Shown here: positions 57,587 through 64,000 of the stretch, one piece after another | Numbering within the stretch: position 1 is the stretch's first letter | Layout of the letters: the number at the start of each line of letters is the position of its first letter | Source of the DNA: Claveliimonas monacensis | GTDB lineage: Bacteria > Bacillota > Clostridia > Lachnospirales > Lachnospiraceae | Direction: 5' to 3' | DNA: 64,000 bases | NCBI RefSeq assembly: GCF_014982975.1 | Contig: NZ_JADCKL010000001.1 | Coordinates: forward strand, 434,001 to 498,000 | The notes under the pieces: generated by a model | Told to the model about the DNA's origin: nothing | Seen by the model: only the letters and a program-made list of their open reading frames with translations | Databases searched by the model: none | Made by a program: the position numbers and the translations under genes

Positions 57587-58318
57587 CTACATATCCCAGT
57601 TATGGTATACATTCTGCACATCGTCATCATCGTCCAGAAGATCCAGTGTCTTCTGGATGTTCTGAATATCCTTCTCGTCAGACAGTTCCACCCAGGTCTG
57701 AGGGATCATCGTCACTTCCGCCTGAGCCATGGGGATGCCCGCCTCTTCCAGTGCAAGACGCACACCGCTGAAATCATCTGGATCTGTGATGATCTCATAG
57801 CTGTCCTCTTCCTCGGCAAAGTCCTCGGCGCCTGCATCCAGAGCCTGCATCATCAGCTCGTCGGGATCTCCCTCGTACTCTTCTTTTGCCACAAGGATCT
57901 GTCCTTTCCTGTCAAACATAAAGGACACACATCCGGGAGTTCCCACGTTTCCGCTGCCCTTTGTAAATGCACTCTTTACGTTGGAGGCTGTACGGTTTTT
58001 ATTGTCCGTCAGCGTCTCCACGATGATGGCTGTGCCGCCGGGGCCGTATCCCTCATATGTAATGTGCTCGTAGTTGGACGCATCTGCATCCCCTACAGCC
58101 TTTTTGATATTTCTCTCAATGGTATCGTTGGGCATATTGTTGGCCTTCGCCTTGGCGATCACGTCCCGCAGCCTGCTATTGTTGGCCGGATCCGCGCTGC
58201 CGCCTTCCTTGATAGCCACTACAAGTTCCTTCCCTATCTTTGTAAAGATCTTCCCTTTTGCCGCATCATTTTTTTCTTTCTTATGCTTAATATTGGCAAA
58301 TTTTGAATGTCCTGACAT
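57587..58318 (-). CDS. YebC/PmpR family regulator
   Basis: A 243-residue protein. [79 protein letters not shown] and the acidic C-terminus are all standard. Recent work links the family to translation of proline-rich stretches; older work to transcription. Length normal. Confidence 0.96.
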   Translation of the reverse strand: MSGHSKFANIKHKKEKNDAAKGKIFTKIGKELVVAIKEGGSADPANNSRLRDVIAKAKANNMPNDTIERNIKKAVGDADASNYEHITYEGYGPGGTAIIVETLTDNKNRTASNVKSAFTKGSGNVGTPGCVSFMFDRKGQILVAKEEYEGDPDELMMQALDAGAEDFAEEEDSYEIITDPDDFSGVRLALEEAGIPMAQAEVTMIPQTWVELSDEKDIQNIQKTLDLLDDDDDVQNVYHNWDM

Positions 58319-58365
58319 TTTTCTCTCTCCTTGTATCTTCTATAATTCGCACTTTTTCTATTTTA

Positions 58366-59166
58366 TCACTCCCCGCCCGTTTTTTCAATCCTGACTGACT
58401 GGATGGCATTATTATCAACCTTCAGTACGGTAAACCTGTATCCTTCAAACTCCACCACACAGTGCTCGTCCTCCCCGGGGATCCGGTCCAGCTGGCCGGT
58501 CAGGAAGCCGTTGAGAGTTTCGTACTCCTCTGTATCCAGAGAAATGCCCAGCATATCTTCCAGGTCTTCCAGGTCTGCAAACCCGCTTGCCGTCACTGAG
58601 CCGTCTGCCTGTCTGATGATGGTCTCCTCCTCCTCATCGTACTCGTCCAGGATATTGCCCATGATCTCCTCCAGGATATCCTCCATGGCCACGAGCCCTG
58701 AAGTCTGTCCGTACTCGTCCAGCACGATGACCAAATGCTTCTTTTTGGCCTGCATTTCTTTAAAAAGTGTATCAATGCTCTTGGACTCCGGTATAAAAGT
58801 GACCGGGCGTATGTACTCTTTCAGCTCACTAACCGGCTTGTCCCGCAGCTCCTCATTCATGTAGCAGACCATAGCTTCCCGCAGATGCATGGTACCGATG
58901 ATCTCATCGATATCTTCGTGGTAGATGGGGAAACGGGAATGATTTTCCTCCAGCATAAACTTCAGTGCGTCTTCCAGTGTCTCTTCCCCGTCAATGGCCA
59001 CAATGTCTCTTCTGTGAGTCATGATATCCCTGGCATCTTTATCCATATACCGGAAAATGTTCCGGATGAGCTCCGTTGCCTCCTGGTCCAGCTCAGGCTT
59101 TTCCTTCAGGCCCTCGTCCTCCTGAAACATCTGTTTCATCCTCTGAAACAAGCTTCCTTCTTCCAT
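58366..59166 (-). CDS. CBS-domain protein, CorC/HlyC type
   Basis: A 266-residue cytoplasmic protein: two CBS repeats (ARDIMTHRRDIVAIDGEETL, NHSRFPIYHEDIDEIIGTMH and PVTFIPESKSIDTLFKEMQA, HLVIVLDEYGQTSGLVAMED) and a C-terminal CorC/HlyC transporter-associated domain (LNGFLTGQLDRIPGEDEHCV). It lacks the DUF21 membrane part found in larger relatives. Likely linked to divalent-ion or magnesium export or acid-stress control. Confidence 0.93.
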   Translation of the reverse strand: MEEGSLFQRMKQMFQEDEGLKEKPELDQEATELIRNIFRYMDKDARDIMTHRRDIVAIDGEETLEDALKFMLEENHSRFPIYHEDIDEIIGTMHLREAMVCYMNEELRDKPVSELKEYIRPVTFIPESKSIDTLFKEMQAKKKHLVIVLDEYGQTSGLVAMEDILEEIMGNILDEYDEEEETIIRQADGSVTASGFADLEDLEDMLGISLDTEEYETLNGFLTGQLDRIPGEDEHCVVEFEGYRFTVLKVDNNAIQSVRIEKTGGE

Positions 59167-59196
59167 AATCTCTTCTCTATCGCTCCTTTACTGTGT

Positions 59197-59544
59197 CTAT
59201 GTATGAAGCTCAAAGCTGATCTTCAGCGCTTCATCTACTTTATCCATGAGTTCCCTGTCAAGATGGCAGACCATATCCTTCAGCCTGCGCTTATCGATGG
59301 TGCGGATCTGTTCCAACAAAATGACCGAGTTCTTGACGATCCGGTATCTGCTGGCATCGATCTCCACATGGGTGGGCAGTTTTGCCTTGTTCATGCGGGA
59401 TGTAATGGCGGCACAGATGACAGTAGGGCTGTGCCTGTTCCCAATATTGTTCTGTATGATCAGCACCGGGCGGACCCCGCCCTGCTCAGAGCCCACCACA
59501 GGGCTCAGATCTGCATAATAAATATCACCGCGTTTTACCTGCAC
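59197..59544 (-). CDS. MazF/PemK family endoribonuclease toxin
   Basis: A 115-residue MazF/NdoA-type RNase: [60 protein letters not shown]. It lies between alr and the CBS gene, the common Firmicute position. The usual small ribbon-helix-helix antitoxin gene does not fit in the 80-base gap to alr, and I see none elsewhere in the window. Confidence 0.93.
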   Translation of the reverse strand: MQVKRGDIYYADLSPVVGSEQGGVRPVLIIQNNIGNRHSPTVICAAITSRMNKAKLPTHVEIDASRYRIVKNSVILLEQIRTIDKRRLKDMVCHLDRELMDKVDEALKISFELHT

Positions 59545-59624
59545 TTTTTGTCACACTCCGATTTACTAAAGATACTGATAGTATTTCCATCTTTCTCGGA
59601 TGTATTCCAAAGAGTGCCCGGCCG

Positions 59625-60794
59625 CTACTCAAAATAGTCCATCTGCTCTATGACCCGGCCGTTCCGGACATATTCCCTGGGCACGCGTTTCCCTATATTG
59701 CACACAAACTCGTAGTTGAATCTGCCGGACAGATCCGCCAGCTCATCGATAGAGACGCGCACTCCATCTTCTTCCCCCGCCAGCGTGATGCGGTCTCCAA
59801 ACTGTACGTCTTCTATGTCTGTGGCATCCACCATAAGCTGATCCATGCACACTCTGCCCAGTATGGGGGCTTTCTTTCCGTGTATCAGCACATATCCTTT
59901 GTTGGAGAGGCTCCTGGGATACCCGTCCCCGTAGCCCACCGGCACGGTGACGATCCTGGTCCTCCTGTCTGTGACATAGGTTCCCCCATAGCTGACATAC
60001 GTCCCCGGCTCCACCCACTTTACATGGGCCGCGTGGCTGATCAGCTCCATGGCCGGCTTCAGGGGAACCAGCTCCTTTTTCACTTCCCCGGAGGGGTACA
60101 TCCCGTACATGGAAATCCCTGCCCGGACAAGGTCCATGGCCGCCTCCGGCATATCGATAATGCCTGCGCTGTTGGAGCAGTGCCAGAATGGGAAGCGGAT
60201 CCCCCTGGACTCCAGCTGTGTTTTCATCCACAGATATTTTTCTATCTGATTCTTTGTAAAGGTTTTGTCTGTCTCGTCCGCTTTGGAAAAGTGTGTGAAG
60301 ATCCCTTCTGCTTCAATGCCTGGAAGTTCCGTGATCCGGGCGATGGTATCGGCGCTCTCCTCGCTGATGAGGAAGCCGAGCCTGGACATGCCTGTGTCCA
60401 GCTTGATATGGATCACTGCATTCTTCTCAAGTCTCTGCGCTCTCTCGGAAATGTCCTGAGCCATCTCCCAGGTGTAGCATGTCATGCGGATGTCTTTGCG
60501 GATCATCTCATCCCTCTGCTCCGGGAAGGCACAGCCAAGGACAAGAATCGGCTTTTGTATCCCTTTTTTTCGGAGCAGAGCGGCCTCATCCGGTGTAGCG
60601 GCCGCGTAGCCCCAGACATAATCCTTTTCCTCCATGACGGATCTGGCGATCTGGGCCGCCCCGTGTCCGTAGCCGTCCATCTTGATGACGCCGATCATCT
60701 TCGTGTCGGAGGGAACCCTTCTTCTCATCATCTCCAGATTGTACTCGATCGCATCCAGGTCGATCCTGGCACAGATCCTGGTGTATTCCCTCAT
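59625..60794 (-). CDS. alr: Alanine racemase
   Basis: PLP enzyme providing D-alanine for peptidoglycan. 389 residues. PLP lysine in KMIGVIKMDGYGHGAAQIAR, substrate-site GMSRLGFLISEESADTIARI, GTYVSYGGTYVTDRRTRIVT with the base Tyr, and VCMDQLMVDATDIEDVQFGD. Upstream nnr ends 3 bases before its start; mazF follows. Confidence 0.96.
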   Translation of the reverse strand: MREYTRICARIDLDAIEYNLEMMRRRVPSDTKMIGVIKMDGYGHGAAQIARSVMEEKDYVWGYAAATPDEAALLRKKGIQKPILVLGCAFPEQRDEMIRKDIRMTCYTWEMAQDISERAQRLEKNAVIHIKLDTGMSRLGFLISEESADTIARITELPGIEAEGIFTHFSKADETDKTFTKNQIEKYLWMKTQLESRGIRFPFWHCSNSAGIIDMPEAAMDLVRAGISMYGMYPSGEVKKELVPLKPAMELISHAAHVKWVEPGTYVSYGGTYVTDRRTRIVTVPVGYGDGYPRSLSNKGYVLIHGKKAPILGRVCMDQLMVDATDIEDVQFGDRITLAGEEDGVRVSIDELADLSGRFNYEFVCNIGKRVPREYVRNGRVIEQMDYFE

Positions 60795-60797
60795 GCT

Positions 60798-62294
60798 CTA
60801 TTCCTCCAGTCTTTTCAATACCGTCCCTACTGCGTCTGCCAGATCTCTTGCCAGCACACTGTATATTCCTTTTTCTTCCCTTGCCGCCTCCCCTGCAAGT
60901 CCGTGCAGGTACACGCCCAGCACTGCCCCATCAAAGCAGGTCATCCCCTGGGCGATCAGTCCTGTGATCACGCCTGCCAGCACATCGCCGCTTCCGGCCT
61001 TTGCCATGGCAGCATTCCCGGACAGGTTCACATAGGGATGTTCTCCCTGCCTGCATATACAGGTCCTTGCGTCCTTCAGCACACATGTGATCCGGGCCTC
61101 TCCGGTGAACTGGGTCAGGATCTCCATTCGGTTCCTCTGCAGCTCCTCCACAGGTTTTTTCACAATCCTGGACATTTCCTTCATGTGGGGAGTAAAGACA
61201 AATTGATCGTGGGGCAGCCTGCTCAGATATCGGCTGTGCTCCGCCAGCAGATTCAGGCCATCTGCATCCACAACGCAGGGAACCTGTACATTTTCCAGTG
61301 TGGTCTGCAGGATACGCCGGGATTTATCACTTGTGCCCAGCCCAGAACCGATGTTGACCACATCAGCCCAGTTCAAAAGCCGCAGCAGCTCCTTCTCATC
61401 AAAGAAGTCATAGCAGCGGATGATGGCCTCCGGCAGCAGGGTCTGCAGGATCGTCCGGTTCTCCTCAGGCGTGTAGATCTGCACAAGTCCGGCTCCGGTC
61501 CTGTAGGCTGCCAGAGCGGCCAGGTAAGCGGCCCCTGCCATGCCACGGCTGCCCGCTATGATCAGCGCTTTCCCGTAATCCCCTTTGTGGGAGTTGGGCC
61601 GCCTCTTGGGGAGCATGGTTTTTATATCCTTCTCCTCCAGCGCGTAGGCAGCCTCCCTGTCTCCCTCCAGCACGGAAGTGTCGACTCCGATATCTGTCAC
61701 GGTTACCTCGCCGGCATAATCTCGCCCGGGGTAGAGGACGCAGCCCAGCTTTGCGCACTGGAAACTCACTGTCAGATCTGCTCTAAATGCGCTGGTAGCT
61801 ACTTCTCCGGTAGTGGTGGAAACTCCTGACGGCACATCCACCGCCAGCTTTACGCCTCCGGAGCGGTTCATGGCCTCTATGCAGGCCAGATAATCTCCCT
61901 CCACACGCCGGCTTAATCCTGCTCCGAATACAGCATCTATCAGTATACTATATTCTCCCTCTTCAAAAGAGTTTCCTACCGTCCCTCCGGCCTCTCTGAA
62001 AAGCTCCATCTGCCGCAGCGTCTCCTCTGTACAGTGGTCCGGGTTTCCGGCCATCACTGCAGTCACGCAGCCGCCTTTTTCCAGCAGCAATCTTGCGATG
62101 GCAAAACCGTCGCCCCCGTTGTTTCCTGAGCCGCACACCACACAGACGTTGGACAGATCCAGTTTCCTCTCCATCACGGTCTCCACAAAGGTGCGGGCCG
62201 CCCGCTCCATCAGGATCAGCGACGGGATCTTCTTTTCCCGTATCGTATAGCTGTCCGCCGCTTTCATCTGTCTTCCATCAGGCAAAAATAGCAT
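60798..62294 (-). CDS. nnr: Bifunctional NAD(P)H-hydrate epimerase/dehydratase
   Basis: Metabolite-repair enzyme restoring damaged NADH/NADPH hydrates. 498 residues in two domains: YjeF-N epimerase (ADSYTIREKKIPSLILMERA, VCGSGNNGGDGFAIARLLLE) and C-terminal ADP-dependent dehydratase (NSHKGDYGKALIIAGSRGMA, GNAAMAKAGSGDVLAGVITG). Start ATG 62294 follows GGAAGG. It forms the nnr-alr-mazF cluster. Confidence 0.96.
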   Translation of the reverse strand: MLFLPDGRQMKAADSYTIREKKIPSLILMERAARTFVETVMERKLDLSNVCVVCGSGNNGGDGFAIARLLLEKGGCVTAVMAGNPDHCTEETLRQMELFREAGGTVGNSFEEGEYSILIDAVFGAGLSRRVEGDYLACIEAMNRSGGVKLAVDVPSGVSTTTGEVATSAFRADLTVSFQCAKLGCVLYPGRDYAGEVTVTDIGVDTSVLEGDREAAYALEEKDIKTMLPKRRPNSHKGDYGKALIIAGSRGMAGAAYLAALAAYRTGAGLVQIYTPEENRTILQTLLPEAIIRCYDFFDEKELLRLLNWADVVNIGSGLGTSDKSRRILQTTLENVQVPCVVDADGLNLLAEHSRYLSRLPHDQFVFTPHMKEMSRIVKKPVEELQRNRMEILTQFTGEARITCVLKDARTCICRQGEHPYVNLSGNAAMAKAGSGDVLAGVITGLIAQGMTCFDGAVLGVYLHGLAGEAAREEKGIYSVLARDLADAVGTVLKRLEE

Positions 62295-62321
62295 AAAATC
62301 ACCTTCCTTCCCCATGGCGTA

Positions 62322-62430
62322 AACAGGACACGCCGCCCGGCTGCCGGCTTTGCGGCCTACGGCAACGCAAAAGACGTGTAAAGAAGGCCTGCCTTACACA
62401 CGCCGGCTTTACACGTCACAAAGTCCTGTT
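62322..62430. repeat. Nested inverted repeats between rex and nnr
   Basis: AACAGGAC (62322-62329) pairs with GTCCTGTT (62423-62430), enclosing GACGTGTAAA (62373-62382) with TTTACACGTC (62408-62417), plus GC-rich hairpins such as GCCGGC. The outer arm touches the rex stop codon. Possibly a terminator for rex or an intergenic repeat element. Confidence 0.55.
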
Positions 62431-63091
62431 ACTTCTCTGATTTTTTCTGTTCCTCATTGTATCTGCTGATATTGTAGGACAGCCTCATCAGGCTCTCTGA
62501 CAGGTGGACATTTTCAACGATCACATCATCCGGAAGATTGAGATCCGTATGTGCGAAGTTCCATATTGCCTTTACTCCGTACGCCACCAGCTGGTTGGCA
62601 ACCTCGATCGCCTTTGTTTTCGGGATCGTCAGGATGCCGATCTCTATATTGTTTTCCGTAACAAACGCTTCCAGCTCATCCATCATATGGATGGGAACGC
62701 CACGGATTGTCATTCCTTTCAATGTGGGGTTCACATCAAAGATACCTCTGAGCACAAAACCTCGTTTTTCGAACGCTGCATAGTTTGCCAGCGCATGTCC
62801 AAGATTACCTGCCCCGATAATGACCATGTCATGGTCTTCCTCCAGGCCAAGTATCTTACCTATCTCTGTGTAGAGATATTTTACATTATATCCATACCCC
62901 TGCTGGCCGAAGCCGCCGAAGTTGTTCAGATCCTGCCGTATCTGGGATGCTGTCACATGCATTTTCTTGCTGAGATCATTGGAGGAAATGCGCTCCACGC
63001 CATTCTCCAGCAGCTCCCCTAAATAGCGGTAATATCTTGGAAGTCTACGTATGACTGCCTGCGAAATTTCTCTGCCTTCCACTTTATCCAC
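62429..63091 (-). CDS. rex: Redox-sensing transcriptional repressor Rex
   Basis: NADH/NAD ratio sensor. 220 residues. N-terminal winged helix (QAVIRRLPRYYRYLGELLEN, VTASQIRQDLNNFGGFGQQG), Rossmann domain (HDMVIIGAGNLGHALANYAA), and C-terminal dimer helix (NLPDDVIVENVHLSESLMRL). Its predicted target in this window is the alcohol dehydrogenase at 40.8-42.0 kb. Confidence 0.97.
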   Translation of the reverse strand: MDKVEGREISQAVIRRLPRYYRYLGELLENGVERISSNDLSKKMHVTASQIRQDLNNFGGFGQQGYGYNVKYLYTEIGKILGLEEDHDMVIIGAGNLGHALANYAAFEKRGFVLRGIFDVNPTLKGMTIRGVPIHMMDELEAFVTENNIEIGILTIPKTKAIEVANQLVAYGVKAIWNFAHTDLNLPDDVIVENVHLSESLMRLSYNISRYNEEQKKSEK

Positions 63092-63115
63092 CTTCCATTT
63101 CAGTTTCTCAGATTC

Positions 63116-63144
63116 ATTATATAGAATTGTTACAATAAAGTCAA
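63116..63144 (-). promoter_or_regulatory. rex promoter
   Basis: Minus strand TTGACT (63144-63139), 17-base spacer, perfect TATAAT (63121-63116). The spacer holds the palindrome ATTGT-T-ACAAT (63126-63136), a possible weak operator. Confidence 0.75.
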
Positions 63145-63194
63145 TTTATTGTTCCTAAAAGTTCTGCAAATCAGAAACCTCCGTCTTCTGGAAA

Positions 63195-63223
63195 TTGACA
63201 CGCCACGGGTTCCCCGATATAAT
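63195..63223 (+). promoter_or_regulatory. Consensus promoter of the ABC-F gene
   Basis: Perfect TTGACA (63195-63200), 17-base spacer, perfect TATAAT (63218-63223); about 37 bases downstream is AGGAGG and the start codon. It is divergent from rex. Confidence 0.85.
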
Positions 63224-63267
63224 AGATAATGCTGTAAAATACGCGGCTTTTACACAGGAGGTACACC

Positions 63268-64000
63268 ATGATACTGGCATGTCACAATATAGAAAAATCA
63301 TTTGGGGAAGAAGTCATTGTAAAGGACGGCTCCTTCCATATCGAGGATCACGAAAAGGCGGCTCTCGTTGGCATCAACGGGGCCGGAAAATCCACTATCC
63401 TGAAAATGATCGTGGGGGAACTGCCCCTGGACGGTGGAACGGTCACCCTGGCCAAGGGTAGTACCCTGGGCTATCTGGCCCAGCACCAGGATCTGACAGG
63501 GGGGAACACCATCTACGAGGAGGTAAAGACTGCCAAAGCCCAGATCATTGCCATTGAAAAAGAAATACGGCAGATTGAGGCGGATCTTCCCTCCCTGCAG
63601 GGCGATGCCCTCACAGAGAGACTGAACACATATCACCGCCTCACGGAGCAATTTGAACGGGAAAACGGGTACGCCTACGAGAGTGAGATCACCGGCGTCC
63701 TCAAGGGTCTGGGCTTTGGCGAGGAGGATTTTTCCAAGGATGTAGACACACTCTCCGGCGGCCAGAAGACCCGGGTCTCCCTGGGAAAACTTCTTCTCAC
63801 CAGACCGGATGTGCTGCTCCTGGACGAGCCCACCAACCACCTGGACTTAAATTCCATCTCCTGGCTGGAGACCTATCTTCTGAATTACCCCGGGGCCGTG
63901 CTCATCGTATCCCACGACCGTTATTTTCTGAACCGGGTGGTAACAAAGGTGGTGGAGGTCGAGCAGGGACAGCTCTCCACCTACCTGGGGAATTATACTG
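63268..64000 (+). CDS. ABC-F family ATPase (3' end outside window)
   Basis: The first 244 residues of a soluble tandem ABC ATPase acting on ribosomes. MILACHNIEKSFGEEVIVKD, Walker A AALVGINGAGKSTILKMIVG (about residue 38), LGYLAQHQDL, signature DTLSGGQKTRVSLGKLLL, Walker B VLLLDEPTNHLDLNSISWLE and IVSHDRYFLNRVV are seen. The second ATPase half lies beyond 64000. Could be a translation factor (YbiT/Uup/EttA type) or antibiotic-resistance type; cannot tell from the first half. A consensus promoter and AGGAGG ensure strong expression. Confidence 0.92.
   Translation, partial: MILACHNIEKSFGEEVIVKDGSFHIEDHEKAALVGINGAGKSTILKMIVGELPLDGGTVTLAKGSTLGYLAQHQDLTGGNTIYEEVKTAKAQIIAIEKEIRQIEADLPSLQGDALTERLNTYHRLTEQFERENGYAYESEITGVLKGLGFGEEDFSKDVDTLSGGQKTRVSLGKLLLTRPDVLLLDEPTNHLDLNSISWLETYLLNYPGAVLIVSHDRYFLNRVVTKVVEVEQGQLSTYLGNYT

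Noticed and set aside
59880-61829. A 649-codon plus-strand frame opposite alr and nnr
   Set aside because: Its composition (His, Cys, Pro, Gly rich) is that of an antisense shadow of two firmly identified genes.
1-64000. Search for CRISPR arrays, tRNA and rRNA genes
   Set aside because: No regularly spaced direct repeats and no tRNA cloverleaf or rRNA signature was recognised in any intergenic space.

Overview
The window is chromosomal DNA from a spore-forming anaerobic Firmicute, most likely a member of the Lachnospiraceae. This rests on the gene set (yqfC/yqfD, spoIIM, SpoVB-type flippase, FtsK/SpoIIIE, NfnAB, Rex, formate-THF ligase, RNHCP proteins, DUF4250) and on strong AGGAGG ribosome-binding sites with TTGACA/TATAAT promoters. 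Nearly all genes lie on the minus strand. The species cannot be named from sequence alone.

Layout. 1-12.3 kb is core: miaB (3' end outside the window), an AGCS symporter pseudogene, folate and small-protein genes, a SpoVB/MurJ-like flippase, the yqfC-yqfD-phoH-ybeY cluster, a flavin reductase-rubredoxin fusion and a HelD-type motor. 12.3-19.1 kb is metabolic and miscellaneous: an HD-hydrolase pseudogene, an iron alcohol dehydrogenase, an aldo/keto reductase, a formate/nitrite channel, a HAD phosphatase and two RNHCP zinc-ribbon paralogues. 19.3-21.7 kb is a complete IS21-family element (istA/istB). It has split the leader that runs toward the RNHCP genes. 21.9-23.7 kb has an FKBP isomerase and a coiled-coil protein.

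23.7-37.8 kb is an AT-rich accessory island ending exactly at the 3' end of rlmH, the gene used as the SCCmec attachment site in staphylococci. It holds six GNAT acetyltransferases, two DUF3795 proteins, a SUKH protein, a lone AAA ATPase, a MATE pump, a putative DUF3990 toxin module and many broken genes (ANT(6), XRE, DUF7000, DUF3592, RibD-like/AraC-effector junction). Near-identical terminator and promoter blocks and a short junction motif recur between its genes, so it looks like it grew by repeated addition of small cassettes next to rlmH. No recombinase is visible in it. This is the most interesting part of the window.

37.8-64 kb is core again: rlmH, nfnAB, an iron alcohol dehydrogenase with a near-consensus Rex operator, an apparently inactive Xer-like protein next to spoIIM, a NUDIX hydrolase, rny, recX-recA with a perfect LexA box, a GH25 lysozyme, a zinc-ribbon/TPR protein, fhs, ftsK/spoIIIE, a TepA-like ClpP, metY, a CFI-box protein, yebC, a CBS protein, mazF-alr-nnr, rex and the start of an ABC-F gene. 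The Rex operator and rex itself lie 21 kb apart, so one NADH-sensing circuit can be read within the window: Rex represses fermentative alcohol dehydrogenase, while NfnAB balances NADH, NADPH and ferredoxin.
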